From: Spirosoma telluris
GTDB lineage: Bacteria; Bacteroidota; Bacteroidia; Cytophagales; Spirosomataceae
DNA length: 64,000 nt
Reading direction: 5' to 3'
Assembly (NCBI GenBank): GCA_003259005.1
Contig: QLII01000001.1
Location: 2,868,501 to 2,932,500 of the forward strand
Position 1 is the first letter of the stretch. Each line of letters opens with the position of its first letter. The position numbers were made by a program, and so were the translations under genes. Below, piece after piece: positions 29,104-38,658 of the stretch. The notes under the pieces are model-generated. The model was given only the letters and a program-made list of their open reading frames with translations. It had not been told where the DNA came from and searched no databases.

Positions 29104-32100
29104 TTATACACTATGACTCAGTTCCTGATGATAATATTTGCTTTCCGGGTCTTCCGGATCGAGGGATACAGATTGGGTTGTGGCTTTTGCCTGGAGCTGC
29201 GTAAATACACATGGGAGAATCAACAGGGCCGCCAGGGTGGAGGCAATCAGTCCCCCTATAACTGCCTGACCCAATGGAGCAATCTGATCTCCGCCTTCAC
29301 CCAGCCCCGATGCCATCGGCACCATCCCGGCAATCATGGCAATACTGGTCATCAGAATCGGGCGAATCCGGCTGTTGGCTGCCAGGACTACGGCTTTACG
29401 CGTATCACCAATTTCCAGCCGTAGATTCTCCGCATTGGTGACCATCAGAATGGCATTGGCTACCGATACACCTACCGACATAATCAGACCCATGTACGAT
29501 TGCAGGTTTAGCGTAGCGCCACAAGCCAATAGCATAAGCAACGCGCCCGCGACCACCGCAGGGATAGCCGCCAGAATCACTAGTGACAACTTAAACGATT
29601 GATAGTTAGCCGCCAGCAACAGGAAGATAATTACAATAGCCACCAGCAGCCCCGTTTGCAGGCTACTCAGCGTATCGGTCAGCAGGTTAGTTTGCCCACC
29701 CATTTCCACCAGCACCCCACGAGGAGGTTCACCCGCTTCTTTGATGGCATTCTCAACGGCTTTTTGTGCTGAACCAAGATCTTTTTTCTGCAAGTTTGCG
29801 GTAATCGTTACCAGTCGGTTTGGTCCGGCGCGATCATACTCACCAGGTGCAGTCCCTTCCGAAAATGTAGCCACATCTGATAATAACGGATGCATTTCGC
29901 CACTTTTCAGGGGAATGTTACCGATGTCGCTGGCGCTACTCATCTGGTATTCAGGAATCTGCACCTGCACCTGATAGGCCAATCCTTTCGACTCATCGAG
30001 CCAGAGATTTTTATCCGTAAAACGGCTGGATGAGGTAGCGGCCACCATCGAACGGGCAACCTGCGTCGAGGTAACCCCAGTTGACCAGCGCGTTCACGAT
30101 TCATGGTTACGTTCAGAACCGGATAAGCGAGTGGTTGGGGAATCTGCACATCGCGCAGGAAATCAATTTTCAACATCCGCTCCCGAATCTTATTGGCAAA
30201 GCGTCCGGCTTCTTTGATATCCTTAGCGGCTACCGTTACCTCGATTGGTGTCGAAGCTCCCTGACTCATGATTTTTTCGGTCAGTTCAATCGGCTCAAAC
30301 GAGATGCTGGCAGCGGGTAAGGCTTTTGCAATTTTCGCCCGAAGTTCTTCCTTCAGGTCGTCCATCTCTACCGGATGTTCTTCCTTCAGCGAGACCTGCA
30401 AAACGGCTTCGTGTGGCCCACTGTTGAACACGAAGATATTGGACGTACCATAGCTGGACGGAACCGTACCGACATAAGCGGACGATATTTCTACATTATC
30501 TTTCCCAACGGATTCTTTAATAATATCCAGCACTTTCAGCGTAGCCATTTCAGTCCGTTCAACACGGGTCCCGTCGGGAATACGAAGGCGCATCTGAAAC
30601 TGATGGCTGTTGCCATGTGGCAGAATATCCGTTCCGATGAATAGAAAACACGCAACGATAATAGCCAGACTACCAACCAAGTATCCGCCAACGATCAGTC
30701 CTCTACGATTCAGGATTTTTTCAAGTACTGAAGAATACCGTTGCTTAAACTTCTCAAAACCAGTCGCATTCTTGACCGGATGAGCGCCTTCTTCAATCAT
30801 GGCATGGCGCTCCTGGGCATCGAGTGCCAACGTTGGCGCTTCATGGGGCGGGTGACTTTTCAGCAGCCAGTTGGCCAGCACAGGCACAAATGTTTGTGAG
30901 AGCAGGAACGACGCAATCATAGCAAAACCAACCGATAACGAAAGCGGCAGGAACATGGAGCGCGGCACACCGCTCATCACGAAGGCCGGGGCAAACACGG
31001 CCAGAATGGCCAGCAGAATCAGAAATTCAGGAAAAACGATTTCTTTACAGGCATCCCAGATGGCAACGGCTTTGGGCTTTCCCGTTTCCAGGTGCTGGTG
31101 GATATTCTCGATCGTTACCGTGGCCTGATCCACCAGAATCCCGATAGCCAGCGCCAACCCTGACAGGGTCATAATGTTGATGGTTTGCCCGCACAGATTC
31201 AGCATAATCACCGCCGACAGAATCGAAATCGGGATGGTCACGACTACAATAATCACACTACGCCAGTCACGCAGGAAAAGCAGCACCATCAAACCCGTCA
31301 ACACAGCACCCAGAATACCTTCTGTAACAAGACTTTTCAGGGCGTTGGTTACGTACACCGACTGGTCGAACTCATAGGAAATCTTAACATCTTCCGGCAC
31401 CGCAGCCCGAAGTTCAGGTAAGGCTTTCCGGATATTGTTCACCACATCGAGCGTCGACGCATCCGACTTTTTAACGACCGGAATATAAACCGCCCGACGT
31501 CCGTTGACCAGGGCATAACTCACCGTTACGTCGGCCCCATCCTCTACCGTACCAATGTCCCGCACGAAGACCGTAGTCCCTGAACCCACTCGAATCGGAA
31601 TGTTCAGAAAATCCTCAGGACGTTTTATCAACGAGTTAACCGGTGTCATCAATGCCTTATCCCCAATGCGAATATTACCCGCTGGCGAAGGCTGGTTATT
31701 CGTCACAATCGACTTAATAACCTCTTCGGGCGTGAGTTGGTAACTACGAACCAGTTGTGGATTCACCTTGATAATGACCGTTCGTTGATTACCTCCGAAC
31801 GGCGGTGGACTGGATACGCCCGGAATCCGCGAGAACATCGGCCGCACGCGCGACGACGCATAATCCTGAATTTCGTTCAACGAGCGACTCTGGCTTTCAA
31901 ACACCAACTGCCCAACTGGCACCGAACTGGCATCGAACCGGACAACCTGGGGTGGCACGGTTCCTTCCGGCATGTAGGCTTTAGCGCGAGATACATTGTT
32001 AGCCACCTCAGCAGCGGCCTGCGCCATATCGGTGCCGGGATAGAACGAGAGTTTGATCAGCGACAGCCCTGTATGGTTTTCACATCGATGTCGCGGATAC

Positions 32101-32329
32101 CTGATACGTACAGGAAGTGATCCTGATAACGCGTCGCGATGAAGCCATCCATCTGGTCAGGTGCCATACCACCATAAGGCTGCACCACATAAATGGTGGG
32201 TAAATCGAGGTTCGGGAAAATGTCGACCGGAATGGTAAACAGCGACATTACCGAAAAAAACAGAAGCCCCATAACCGCCACCACCACCGAAATGGGTTTA
32301 CGAAGCGCGGAACGAATGATGTTGTACAT
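29104..32329 (-). CDS. RND efflux pump, HAE1/AcrB family (two frameshifts)
   Basis: Three overlapping frames assemble into one pump when a base is added to CCC at 32067-32069 and to CCCC at 30075-30078: the joins restore KTIQGLSLIKLSFYPGTDMA and RAGQLGVTSTQVARSM. The corrected span is 3228 bases, 1075 residues, a normal RND length. It has an N-terminal membrane helix, two large periplasmic loops and a 12-helix plan, with GILVDQATVTIENI in the central helix. In AcrB the proton-relay pair in this helix is Asp-Asp; here it reads Asp-Gln, so coupling may differ. It exports an unknown compound with the neighbouring TolC and adaptor. Confidence 0.92.
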
Positions 32330-32334
32330 AGTTT

Positions 32335-32399
32335 TTTAGTCGATAGCCGCCAGTCGATAGTTGTCAGTTTGCCTAGTATAAACTGACGGCTATCGACTA
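32335..32399. repeat. Direct plus inverted repeats of GTCGATAG(CC/TT)GTCAGT words
   Basis: The right arm 32380-32399 pairs with 32351-32370 (17 of 20 bases), and a second partial copy of the left word precedes it at about 32338-32350. The element occupies the gap between the TolC gene (stop at 32405) and the RND gene (start at 32329). Confidence 0.8.
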
Positions 32400-32404
32400 T
32401 TGAC

Positions 32405-33843
32405 CTATTTTACCTGATTCATAAACAGCGACAAATCCCCTTCTGCGGCCGATTTGAGCAAAAGAAACCGCCAGACGTTACTGACCGCAACGTAGCCATC
32501 GACTTCGGCACGGTTGAGTGTAACAACACTTTGAAGCAAGGTTGGCAAATCGGTCAAACCGCTCTCATAGCGCGATTTGGCCTGATTGTAGGCCTGTCGG
32601 GCGGCCTGCAATTGAATGGGGGCCTGCCGAGCCTGCTCCAGTGCTACCTGATATTGCGTGTCAGCTTCCTGGTATTGGCGGGTGATCTGCAAGCGTTGCG
32701 TGTTCAGCAATTGCCGCGACCGTTCCACCAGAAATTGGTCGGCCTGATAATCCTGATGAGTACGGAGCAGGTTGGTCAGATTCCAGCGGGCTACAACGCC
32801 AACGAGGTAATTACCAACCTGATAGCCTAAGCCGTTGAGTTGATTACTCTGGAAAATATCTCCCTGTATATTGGAGAATCCAGAACCCCGCGCATTCCCG
32901 ACGCCAACCAGCGAAATAATGGCATCCCGGAGCGCTGGGTAGCCAGACTGCGAGCCGCCGACAAGTTTATTTGCGACTGAAATAGCTGTAAGGTCGGATT
33001 CTTGGGCGAAAGCGAATCGGAGACAAAATTCCCGTTTGGGAGTGCAGTATAAAAGCTCATACTATCCACCCGCATATTACTCTGAAGTTGGCCTGCCAGT
33101 TCAGAGAGTCGTAGCCGCTGCACTTGTTCCTGCTGTTGACTGCTTAGTAAAAGTAATCGGGCACGAACAGCCTCGGCTGTAGCCAGCGAACTATCGACAC
33201 CCGCCCGCATGCCCGAACGAACACCTGCATCGACCACCCGTTTGAACGTCTGTGCCCGATCCAGATTACTGCGCTGAATCTGAACCAGTTTCTGGTTGAT
33301 CAACAGTAGCAGATAAGCATCAATGGTGCGGACCTGGTGCTGAAATAGCTCATTTTCGTAATCTACCTGGCTCCGTTGAAGATCTGCTTTTGCAACACTG
33401 ATGTTGGCGTTAACGCGTCCAAACGTAATGGCTCGCCATTCGATAGACGCGCTGGCATAGCTTCCAAAACTAGCCTGTGAAATCGCATTAGCGCGAACCC
33501 CACCCGAGGTTGAGATGTTGGTACCTTCGTTTGGAAAAAAGGAGTTGTTCAGGCTGTTACTCGTGGCATAATTGTACTGATCCTGAACGATCACGGAGGG
33601 CAACAACTCGGTTCGGCTAGCCTGTAACCGTCGTTCGGCACTACTGACTTCGGCCTGCTTGGATTTGAGAAACGGATACTGCCGAACACTCTGTTCGACA
33701 ACCTGATTTAATGTGAGCGATTGTCCCAACGACTGGAAGGCAGTCAGACTTGTACCCAACATCAGAAGCCAGCCGGTGTGGTTTCGGTGCACGGGACGGC
33801 TGGAGGATTGCGGTCTGGAGCAATGAAAAAGAGCGTGTTTCAT
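32405..33843 (-). CDS. TolC-family outer-membrane efflux protein (one frameshift near 32945-32955)
   Basis: The N-terminal frame (signal-like hydrophobic stretch about residues 25-40 ending in SLGQ) has the TolC pattern QSLTLNQVVEQSVRQYPFLKSKQAEVSSAERRLQASRTELLPSV. It breaks near 32950. In the neighbouring frame the protein continues with QSGYPALRDAIISLVGVGNARG, and the last 100 residues show the second helical hairpin (AARQAYNQAKSRYESGLTDLPTLLQSV). A one-base addition gives 1440 bases, 479 residues, a normal length. This is the one frameshift not at a long homopolymer; the best fit is a CC pair read as C. It is the first gene of the efflux operon. Confidence 0.88.
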
Positions 33844-34088
33844 TCACAACAACCTGACCGACCTTAGGCGCCGGTACGATCAAGTGCCTACAAAACACGA
33901 GTTCAAATTTGGAAACATTTTGGAAAAAGAGACTTTGGCAGAAAGAATTGGGGTTTGGGGGCGATAAGTAAATTGAAGCAGAGGTGTTTGAGGAAATGGG
34001 TATTTTCGTCGGCAATCCAACTTTAGTGTATTAGGCTTTGTTTTAAGAATATAGAAACCTTGGTTTTAGGAACTTATTTTATTTTCTT

Positions 34089-34136
34089 CAACTATTTCTA
34101 GGATTGCTAAGTTTTTAGCAATCCTAGAAATAGTTG
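34089..34136. repeat. Perfect 22-bp inverted repeat upstream of the DUF488 island
   Basis: The arms at 34089-34110 and 34115-34136 are exact reverse complements with a 4-base loop (gttt). The right arm ends immediately before the TAAATTTG promoter-like word, so the palindrome covers the position expected for the upstream promoter element. It could be an operator, or a hairpin like the others in the window. Confidence 0.95.
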
Positions 34137-34144
34137 TAAATTTG
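34137..34144 (+). promoter_or_regulatory. Bacteroidota -7 element TAAATTTG for the DUF488 operon
   Basis: TAAATTTG matches the Bacteroidota consensus TAnnTTTG. The start codon at 34151 is only 7 bp further, so transcription could begin at or next to the ATG and give a leaderless mRNA. The upstream element position falls in the palindrome. Confidence 0.55.
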
Positions 34145-34150
34145 GACATA

Positions 34151-34705
34151 ATGAATAAGAAGCCAATTTACACAATCGGGCATGGCACAAGGAAGTTTGA
34201 TGATTTCCTTGCCTTGTTGAAAGGCTCTGGCATAGAATATTTAATCGATGTTCGATCCCAACCTTACTCCAAATTTAATCCGCATTTTAATCAAAGTATC
34301 TTGAAGTTTTCTTTAGGGCAGCATGGTATTACGTATGTTTTTATGGGCGACACGTTAGGAGGAAGGCCTAGTGACCCTTCTTGCTACGATCATGAAGGAA
34401 AGGTGGATTACGAGCTAGTTAAAACTAAGGATTTCTTTAAATCTGGAGTAGATAGACTTAGAGTAGCTTATCAAAAAGACATTAGTATAGCAATGATGTG
34501 TAGTGAAAGTAAGCCATGTGAGTGTCACAGAAGTAAACTCATCGGGCGAGCACTACAGGACGAAAAAATTTCATTAATGCACATTGATGAGAATGGCAGG
34601 TTGAAAGACCAAACATCTGTGATTAATGAATTAAACAAAGGCCTGTCCGAACTTGATTTGTTCGGGAGACCTGTAAACAGTACATCCCGTAAATCTTATA
34701 TCTAA
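34151..34705 (+). CDS. DUF488 family protein, first copy
   Basis: The 184-residue protein starts at the ATG at 34151 (MNKKPIYTIGHGTRKF). It shows the DUF488 hallmarks: YTIGHGTRKFDDFLALL, YLIDVRSQPYSKFNPHFNQ, a GGRP stretch, and the cysteine motif MMCSESKPCECHRSKLIG, which probably forms the active or metal site. The family's biochemical role is not established; it is often linked to nucleic-acid or conflict systems. It is the first gene of an AT-rich three-gene set and is followed 25 bp later by a second, diverged DUF488 gene. Confidence 0.9.
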   Translation: MNKKPIYTIGHGTRKFDDFLALLKGSGIEYLIDVRSQPYSKFNPHFNQSILKFSLGQHGITYVFMGDTLGGRPSDPSCYDHEGKVDYELVKTKDFFKSGVDRLRVAYQKDISIAMMCSESKPCECHRSKLIGRALQDEKISLMHIDENGRLKDQTSVINELNKGLSELDLFGRPVNSTSRKSYI

Positions 34706-34730
34706 ATCCGAAACATTTCTATTCACCCAC

Positions 34731-35210
34731 ATGAATATATACACAATAGGTGTCTATGGCTTTACACCAGATCAGTTTTTTGAAAAGCTTATTGAAAATA
34801 AAATTGATCTGTTTATTGACATAAGAAGGAGACGAGCTGTTCGAGGCTCAACATTTTCTTTTGTCAATAGTAAAAAACTACAGCAAAAACTAGAAACGCT
34901 TGGTATAGAATATATTCATGTTCTTGATTTGGCTCCAACAAATGAAATACGCGACTTACAGAAAGAAACAGACAGAAATGAAGGTATACATAAACGAGAA
35001 CGACTTGGATTAGGTGATGTATTTATAAAAGAATATAAAGAGCGAGTTTTAAAAAAATATGACTTAAAAGACTTAGTAAGCCAATTGGCAAAGAGTCATT
35101 CTAAGAAACCGGTTCTCTTTTGTGTAGAAAGAGAACCGAAGGCTTGCCATAGGTCATTGGTAGCAAATGAATTAAAAAATCAATTTTCAGCTACCATAAT
35201 TGACTTGTAA
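34731..35210 (+). CDS. DUF488 family protein, second copy
   Basis: The 159-residue protein has the same fold markers as its neighbour: MNIYTIGVYGFTPDQFFEKLIE, LFIDIRRRRAVRGS, and the motif LFCVEREPKACHRSLVANEL with both cysteines and the CHR triplet. Overall it is clearly diverged from the first copy, so the two probably do different jobs or pair as a heterodimer. Its stop codon overlaps the next gene's ATG by one base (TAATG), which indicates translational coupling. Confidence 0.88.
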   Translation: MNIYTIGVYGFTPDQFFEKLIENKIDLFIDIRRRRAVRGSTFSFVNSKKLQQKLETLGIEYIHVLDLAPTNEIRDLQKETDRNEGIHKRERLGLGDVFIKEYKERVLKKYDLKDLVSQLAKSHSKKPVLFCVEREPKACHRSLVANELKNQFSATIIDL

Positions 35211-35815
35211 TGGAAATACTGATAGTATCGAAAACACACATGGCAAATAATGCTTGTGTAGGTGGTATTGTTCTTTTGACAAATGAATCTATCCGGTTAC
35301 TGAATCCTGGCAATCAAAATCAACCAACAGATACTGATTTCGAGATTGGAGAGGTTTGGGACATTAGATTTATTCATAGAAATCCAGTTATTCCTCCACA
35401 CAATGAAGATGTTATAATTCTTGAAAAAAAATACGTCAGAAAAGAACAAAACCTCACTACAATCATAAAAGACCGTGGCCTTATTAACTGCCAAGGTTCG
35501 ATTGAAAATCTATATGACGGTTTACTCAATTGGACACACAATGGGAGTGGTTATATAACTCCAAATGGAAATTTACCACAGAGGAGTACACTTTTCTGGC
35601 TATCTGATAGGAACCTTGAATGCTATGAGTCATTTAATAAAAATAGATACAGATATCCAAATGAAGGTACAAACCGAAACTTCAGTTTTGTTGGTTATCA
35701 GAATATAGTAGAAGTAATTCCAGCAGGAACTATAATTAGGGTCTCCTTAACCAGGCCATTTGTAGCTAACGGAGTAGAGGGTTTATGGGCGCAGCTGTCT
35801 GGATGGTATTTATAA
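35210..35815 (+). CDS. Probable dual-OB domain protein linked to DUF488
   Basis: The 201-residue protein begins MEILIVSKTHMANNACVGGI and continues with IRLLNPG, FEIGEVWDIRF and PPHNEDVIILEKK. This pattern resembles the N-terminal part of dual-OB domain proteins that I recall being encoded beside DUF488 genes, but I could not search to confirm it. OB folds usually bind nucleic acids, so it may deliver the two DUF488 proteins to DNA or RNA. No signal peptide or membrane segment is seen. The gene is AT-rich like its two partners, pointing to recent transfer as a unit. Confidence 0.6.
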   Translation: MEILIVSKTHMANNACVGGIVLLTNESIRLLNPGNQNQPTDTDFEIGEVWDIRFIHRNPVIPPHNEDVIILEKKYVRKEQNLTTIIKDRGLINCQGSIENLYDGLLNWTHNGSGYITPNGNLPQRSTLFWLSDRNLECYESFNKNRYRYPNEGTNRNFSFVGYQNIVEVIPAGTIIRVSLTRPFVANGVEGLWAQLSGWYL

Positions 35816-35924
35816 AATTAAGCGACTAAAAAGTTTATATTTATCGAAATAAAGTACAACTCCCTACTCTAATACCGACTAAATTACTCCCAATGAGGCA
35901 TTTACTAGAGTGTAATTGTTGAAG

Positions 35925-36368
35925 ATGATCCTCCTTCCCATTCGCCAAACCCTTTCCGAAAACACTCAATTTCTCAATCATCCCGATTGTGAACCGGGCC
36001 TTTCGATGACGATTGAGTTTTTCGACAAAATCGGCTACAACCCGCCGTGGATTGGCTACTATGCTCAGTTGGACGGCAACTTAGTGGGTGGCTGTGCATT
36101 CAAAGGGAAGCCTAAAAACGGGCGGGTAGAAATTGCGTATGGCACTTTCCCGCAATACCAGCATCAGGGTGTTGGAGCCGAAATGTGTAAGCAATTACTA
36201 CAGCTTGCTCTAAAGACTGATCCTGCCGTTACAGTTACCGCCCGGACATTGCCCGAGGAAAGTTATTCTACCCGTATTCTCCGAAAAAATGGCTTTGTAC
36301 ACCTCGGAACCATATGGGATGATGAAGATGGCGATGTATGGGAATGGGAATATCTTGTATCAAAATGA
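35925..36368 (+). CDS. GNAT acetyltransferase
   Basis: The ATG at 35925 (MILLPIRQTLSENTQF) is preferred over upstream TTG codons. The 147-residue protein has a GNAT fold: WIGYYAQLDGNLVGGCAFKGKP, VEIAYGTFPQYQHQGVGAEMCKQLLQLAL (acetyl-CoA loop QHQGVG), then RTLPEESYSTRILRKNGFVHLG. Base composition returns to that of the rest of the window here, so it is not part of the DUF488 island. The substrate is unknown. Confidence 0.85.
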   Translation: MILLPIRQTLSENTQFLNHPDCEPGLSMTIEFFDKIGYNPPWIGYYAQLDGNLVGGCAFKGKPKNGRVEIAYGTFPQYQHQGVGAEMCKQLLQLALKTDPAVTVTARTLPEESYSTRILRKNGFVHLGTIWDDEDGDVWEWEYLVSK

Positions 36369-36409
36369 GCAGAAATTAGTTAACCATTTATACCCTACAT
36401 TTTATTCGG

Positions 36410-36730
36410 ATGACGATCGAACTGTATACAGCTCCCATCAACTATTCAGAGGAGCCAGCAGAATCCCCTATCTCCAACACAACAGGAGAACTCCCCGAGC
36501 AGGAACCCTCACTTGACTTAGGTGATTTGCTGGGGAGTTTTGACTCACAGGACGAAGCGCTGGACTTTATCAAGAGTCAGACGCTGCCTGAGGGTCAATC
36601 CATTATCGACAGTGTGATCGTTTTATTCAGTCCCTATACGCACGTCGAATTGCTGACCGTTACGATCCAAAACGAAGATCAGTCTACCTATCCCAAGAGT
36701 TTTTATCTGGTCACAGATGAAGGGTATTAG
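36410..36730 (+). CDS. Hypothetical acidic protein
   Basis: A 106-residue, strongly acidic protein (MTIELYTAPINYSEEPAESP..., LGDLLGSFDSQDEALDFIKSQ). I see no signal peptide, membrane segment or known domain. It begins 41 bp after the GNAT gene on the same strand and is followed by an inverted repeat and the convergent Crp/Fnr gene. Confidence 0.6.
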   Translation: MTIELYTAPINYSEEPAESPISNTTGELPEQEPSLDLGDLLGSFDSQDEALDFIKSQTLPEGQSIIDSVIVLFSPYTHVELLTVTIQNEDQSTYPKSFYLVTDEGY

Positions 36731-36734
36731 ATAA

Positions 36735-36791
36735 TTGTCATTGATTGTCAAAACATTGCAATAAATAACAACGAATGACAATCAATGACAA
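36735..36791. repeat. Perfect 16-bp inverted repeat between convergent genes
   Basis: Arms ttgtcattgattgtca (36735-36750) and its complement (36776-36791) flank a 25-base loop. They lie between the acidic protein stop (36730) and the Crp/Fnr stop (36794), the expected place for a shared terminator. Confidence 0.9.
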
Positions 36792-36793
36792 CC

Positions 36794-37387
36794 TTATTTA
36801 CGCGCTACCTGCGCTCGAATCCGGCTTAGTGATGGCCCTTTGATGCCTAAGTAGGAAGAGATATGGCCCAGCGATACCCGGTTCAGAATGTCGGGCTGGT
36901 TTTCCACTAGATCAATGTACCGTTGTTCAGCGGTTTGGGTTAGTAAACTCTCCGAACGCGTCTGGTTGATCATGAAATACTGCTCAGCCAGCAATCGGCC
37001 AAAGCGTTCCCAGCCGTGCGATTGCGTATATAGTTGTTGTAGTCGATCGTAGTCGATCACCAGCAATTCGGCTTCTTCAAGGGCTTCAATCAGGTACGGG
37101 CAGGTTGTTTTGGTCAGTAAACTTTTAAGGGAGGTTAGAAACACGCCTTCGGGAATAAAATAGAGGTTGTGTTCCTGTTCTGTTTTCGGGTCCACGTAAT
37201 ACACCCGGAAAAGTCCTTTTAGAATAAAGCCCACCTGCCGACAGACCGAATTTTGAAAATTGAACAAATCATGCCTGGCAATAGTCCTGAAATACCAGAA
37301 TTCATCGGCCAGTTGCCAATCCGCTTCGGAGAGTTGTGCAAATTGCTGTAAGTGTTGGTGCAGAACACCGTGTGGAGAAGAAACCAT
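36794..37387 (-). CDS. Crp/Fnr-family transcriptional regulator
   Basis: A 197-residue protein with an N-terminal cyclic nucleotide-binding-like domain (VCRQVGFILKGLFRVYYVDPKTEQEHNLYFIPEGVF) and a C-terminal helix-turn-helix region (ISSYLGIKGPSLSRIRAQV). Sequences of this type are common Crp/Fnr homologues in Bacteroidota and often respond to something other than cAMP. It is divergent from the OsmC gene 112 bp away, so it may control it; that is inferred from position only. Confidence 0.88.
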   Translation of the reverse strand: MVSSPHGVLHQHLQQFAQLSEADWQLADEFWYFRTIARHDLFNFQNSVCRQVGFILKGLFRVYYVDPKTEQEHNLYFIPEGVFLTSLKSLLTKTTCPYLIEALEEAELLVIDYDRLQQLYTQSHGWERFGRLLAEQYFMINQTRSESLLTQTAEQRYIDLVENQPDILNRVSLGHISSYLGIKGPSLSRIRAQVARK

Positions 37388-37448
37388 CTTTTTTAGTCCG
37401 TTCTATCGCTTTTTAACATAGGTGAAAAATAGGCATCACGCCCCTTCC

Positions 37449-37456
37449 TACCTTTG
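37449..37456 (+). promoter_or_regulatory. Bacteroidota -7 element TACCTTTG upstream of osmC
   Basis: TACCTTTG fits the TAnnTTTG consensus and lies 43 bp before the OsmC start codon, inside the divergent gap. No convincing TTTG is seen at the usual upstream distance. Confidence 0.5.
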
Positions 37457-37499
37457 ACCCAACAAAAACAAATCACAAATAAATCTAAATCATACCCTC

Positions 37500-37916
37500 A
37501 TGAAAATTTCCCGCAATGCGTCAGCACACTGGGCCGGAACCGGCAAAGATGGTAAAGGAACACTGACTACGGCCAGTACGGTTCTGAACGAAACCCAATA
37601 TTCATTCAACACCCGCTTCGCCGATGGCGTAGGTACCAACCCAGAAGAGCTAGTAGCGGCTGCGCACGCCGGTTGCTTCGCCATGCAATTGGCCTTTAAT
37701 ATTCAAGGAGCTGGTTTTGCCGCTGATACGCTGGATGTCAAATGCACGATTACGCTGGAAGACAGTGGTATCACGAGCTCTAAACTGACGCTTACAGCCA
37801 GCGTACCCGGCCTGGACAAAGCCAAGTTTGATGAACTGGTTGATCATGCCGAACACAATTGCCCTATCTCGAAGCTGTTCAACACCACGATTAGCGTTGA
37901 TGCTACGTTGGCTTAG
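37500..37916 (+). CDS. OsmC-family peroxiredoxin-like protein
   Basis: A 138-residue OsmC/Ohr-family protein: [51 protein letters not shown] with the first conserved Cys (GC), and [12 protein letters not shown] with the second. The OsmC subfamily reduces organic hydroperoxides with these two cysteines, in the cytoplasm. A strong terminator follows. It is divergent from a Crp/Fnr regulator, a plausible stress controller. Confidence 0.93.
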   Translation: MKISRNASAHWAGTGKDGKGTLTTASTVLNETQYSFNTRFADGVGTNPEELVAAAHAGCFAMQLAFNIQGAGFAADTLDVKCTITLEDSGITSSKLTLTASVPGLDKAKFDELVDHAEHNCPISKLFNTTISVDATLA

Positions 37917-37940
37917 AGACGAGACTACTATTGATTACAC

Positions 37941-37974
37941 AAAAAAGGCTTGGGAAATACCCAGGCCTTTTTGT
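37941..37974 (+). terminator. Rho-independent terminator after osmC
   Basis: The stem aaggcttggg / cccaggcctt (one G-T pair, 5-base loop) is preceded by an A run and followed by TTTTTGTT. It sits 24 bp after the osmC stop. Confidence 0.88.
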
Positions 37975-38027
37975 TAGCCAGAATAAAAAATCGTAATACC
38001 TTCATTGCTAGTCAATTCCAAATCCGA

Positions 38028-38035
38028 TAGATTTG
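38028..38035 (+). promoter_or_regulatory. Bacteroidota -7 element TAGATTTG with upstream TTG
   Basis: TAGATTTG matches TAnnTTTG, and a TTG at 38005-38007 lies 20 bp upstream. Transcription would begin near 38041, about 30 bp before the membrane protein start at 38070. Confidence 0.55.
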
Positions 38036-38069
38036 AGTAAATGAGTTCGTCTAAAACAACCCTCCTACC

Positions 38070-38654
38070 ATGACTACCTCAATAAAACTAACCAAGTCGT
38101 TGGACTGGACACTTTACACGGTTCAGTTTATCAAAAATCATTTTCTGATGATCTTCGGTCTGGGGCTGGTTGCGGCTATTGGGCGGGCCATTCAATTGAA
38201 AGCATTCGGGCCTGTCAGTCCTTCGGCTCACGTACTACTGGAAGTCGTTGTGGAGTCGGCTCGGATACTGATTTTCTTCTATGCATTAGGACTAACCAAC
38301 GTTAAAACTGGCGTCATTCGCCTTGTTCAACTCGTTACCAACAAGCAGGGCCGTAAGCAGAACTGGAGGTTGGCAATCCGTAAACTACGAGACAAATGGC
38401 CCAGCTTACTGATCAATCTGCTGGCGTTTTCGATGATCGCCCTGCTGTTCAATAAACTGATTGATCACATTGCCTATGAGACCTGCCTGTATATGACGCT
38501 ACAGGCTCGCCAGCTCATTTCCAGTCAGGCTTCCGAATGGGCAATTATTCTCTTTTTCAAGAATATATCTGTTATTCCCTTCACGCTGATATTCAATGCT
38601 GTGTTTTGCCTCTGGCTGGTGAATCGATTACCAAAACCAGTTGCTTTCCAATAA
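38070..38654 (+). CDS. Hypothetical membrane protein
   Basis: A 194-residue protein with at least four hydrophobic segments (HFLMIFGLGLVAAIGRAI, VESARILIFFYALGLTNV, LINLLAFSMIALLFNKLI, IPFTLIFNAVFCLWLVNRL). The basic stretch between segments two and three (KQGRKQNWRLAIRKLRDKW) is probably cytoplasmic. I do not recognise a family. It has its own promoter-like word. Confidence 0.7.
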   Translation: MTTSIKLTKSLDWTLYTVQFIKNHFLMIFGLGLVAAIGRAIQLKAFGPVSPSAHVLLEVVVESARILIFFYALGLTNVKTGVIRLVQLVTNKQGRKQNWRLAIRKLRDKWPSLLINLLAFSMIALLFNKLIDHIAYETCLYMTLQARQLISSQASEWAIILFFKNISVIPFTLIFNAVFCLWLVNRLPKPVAFQ

Positions 38655-38658
38655 GCTC

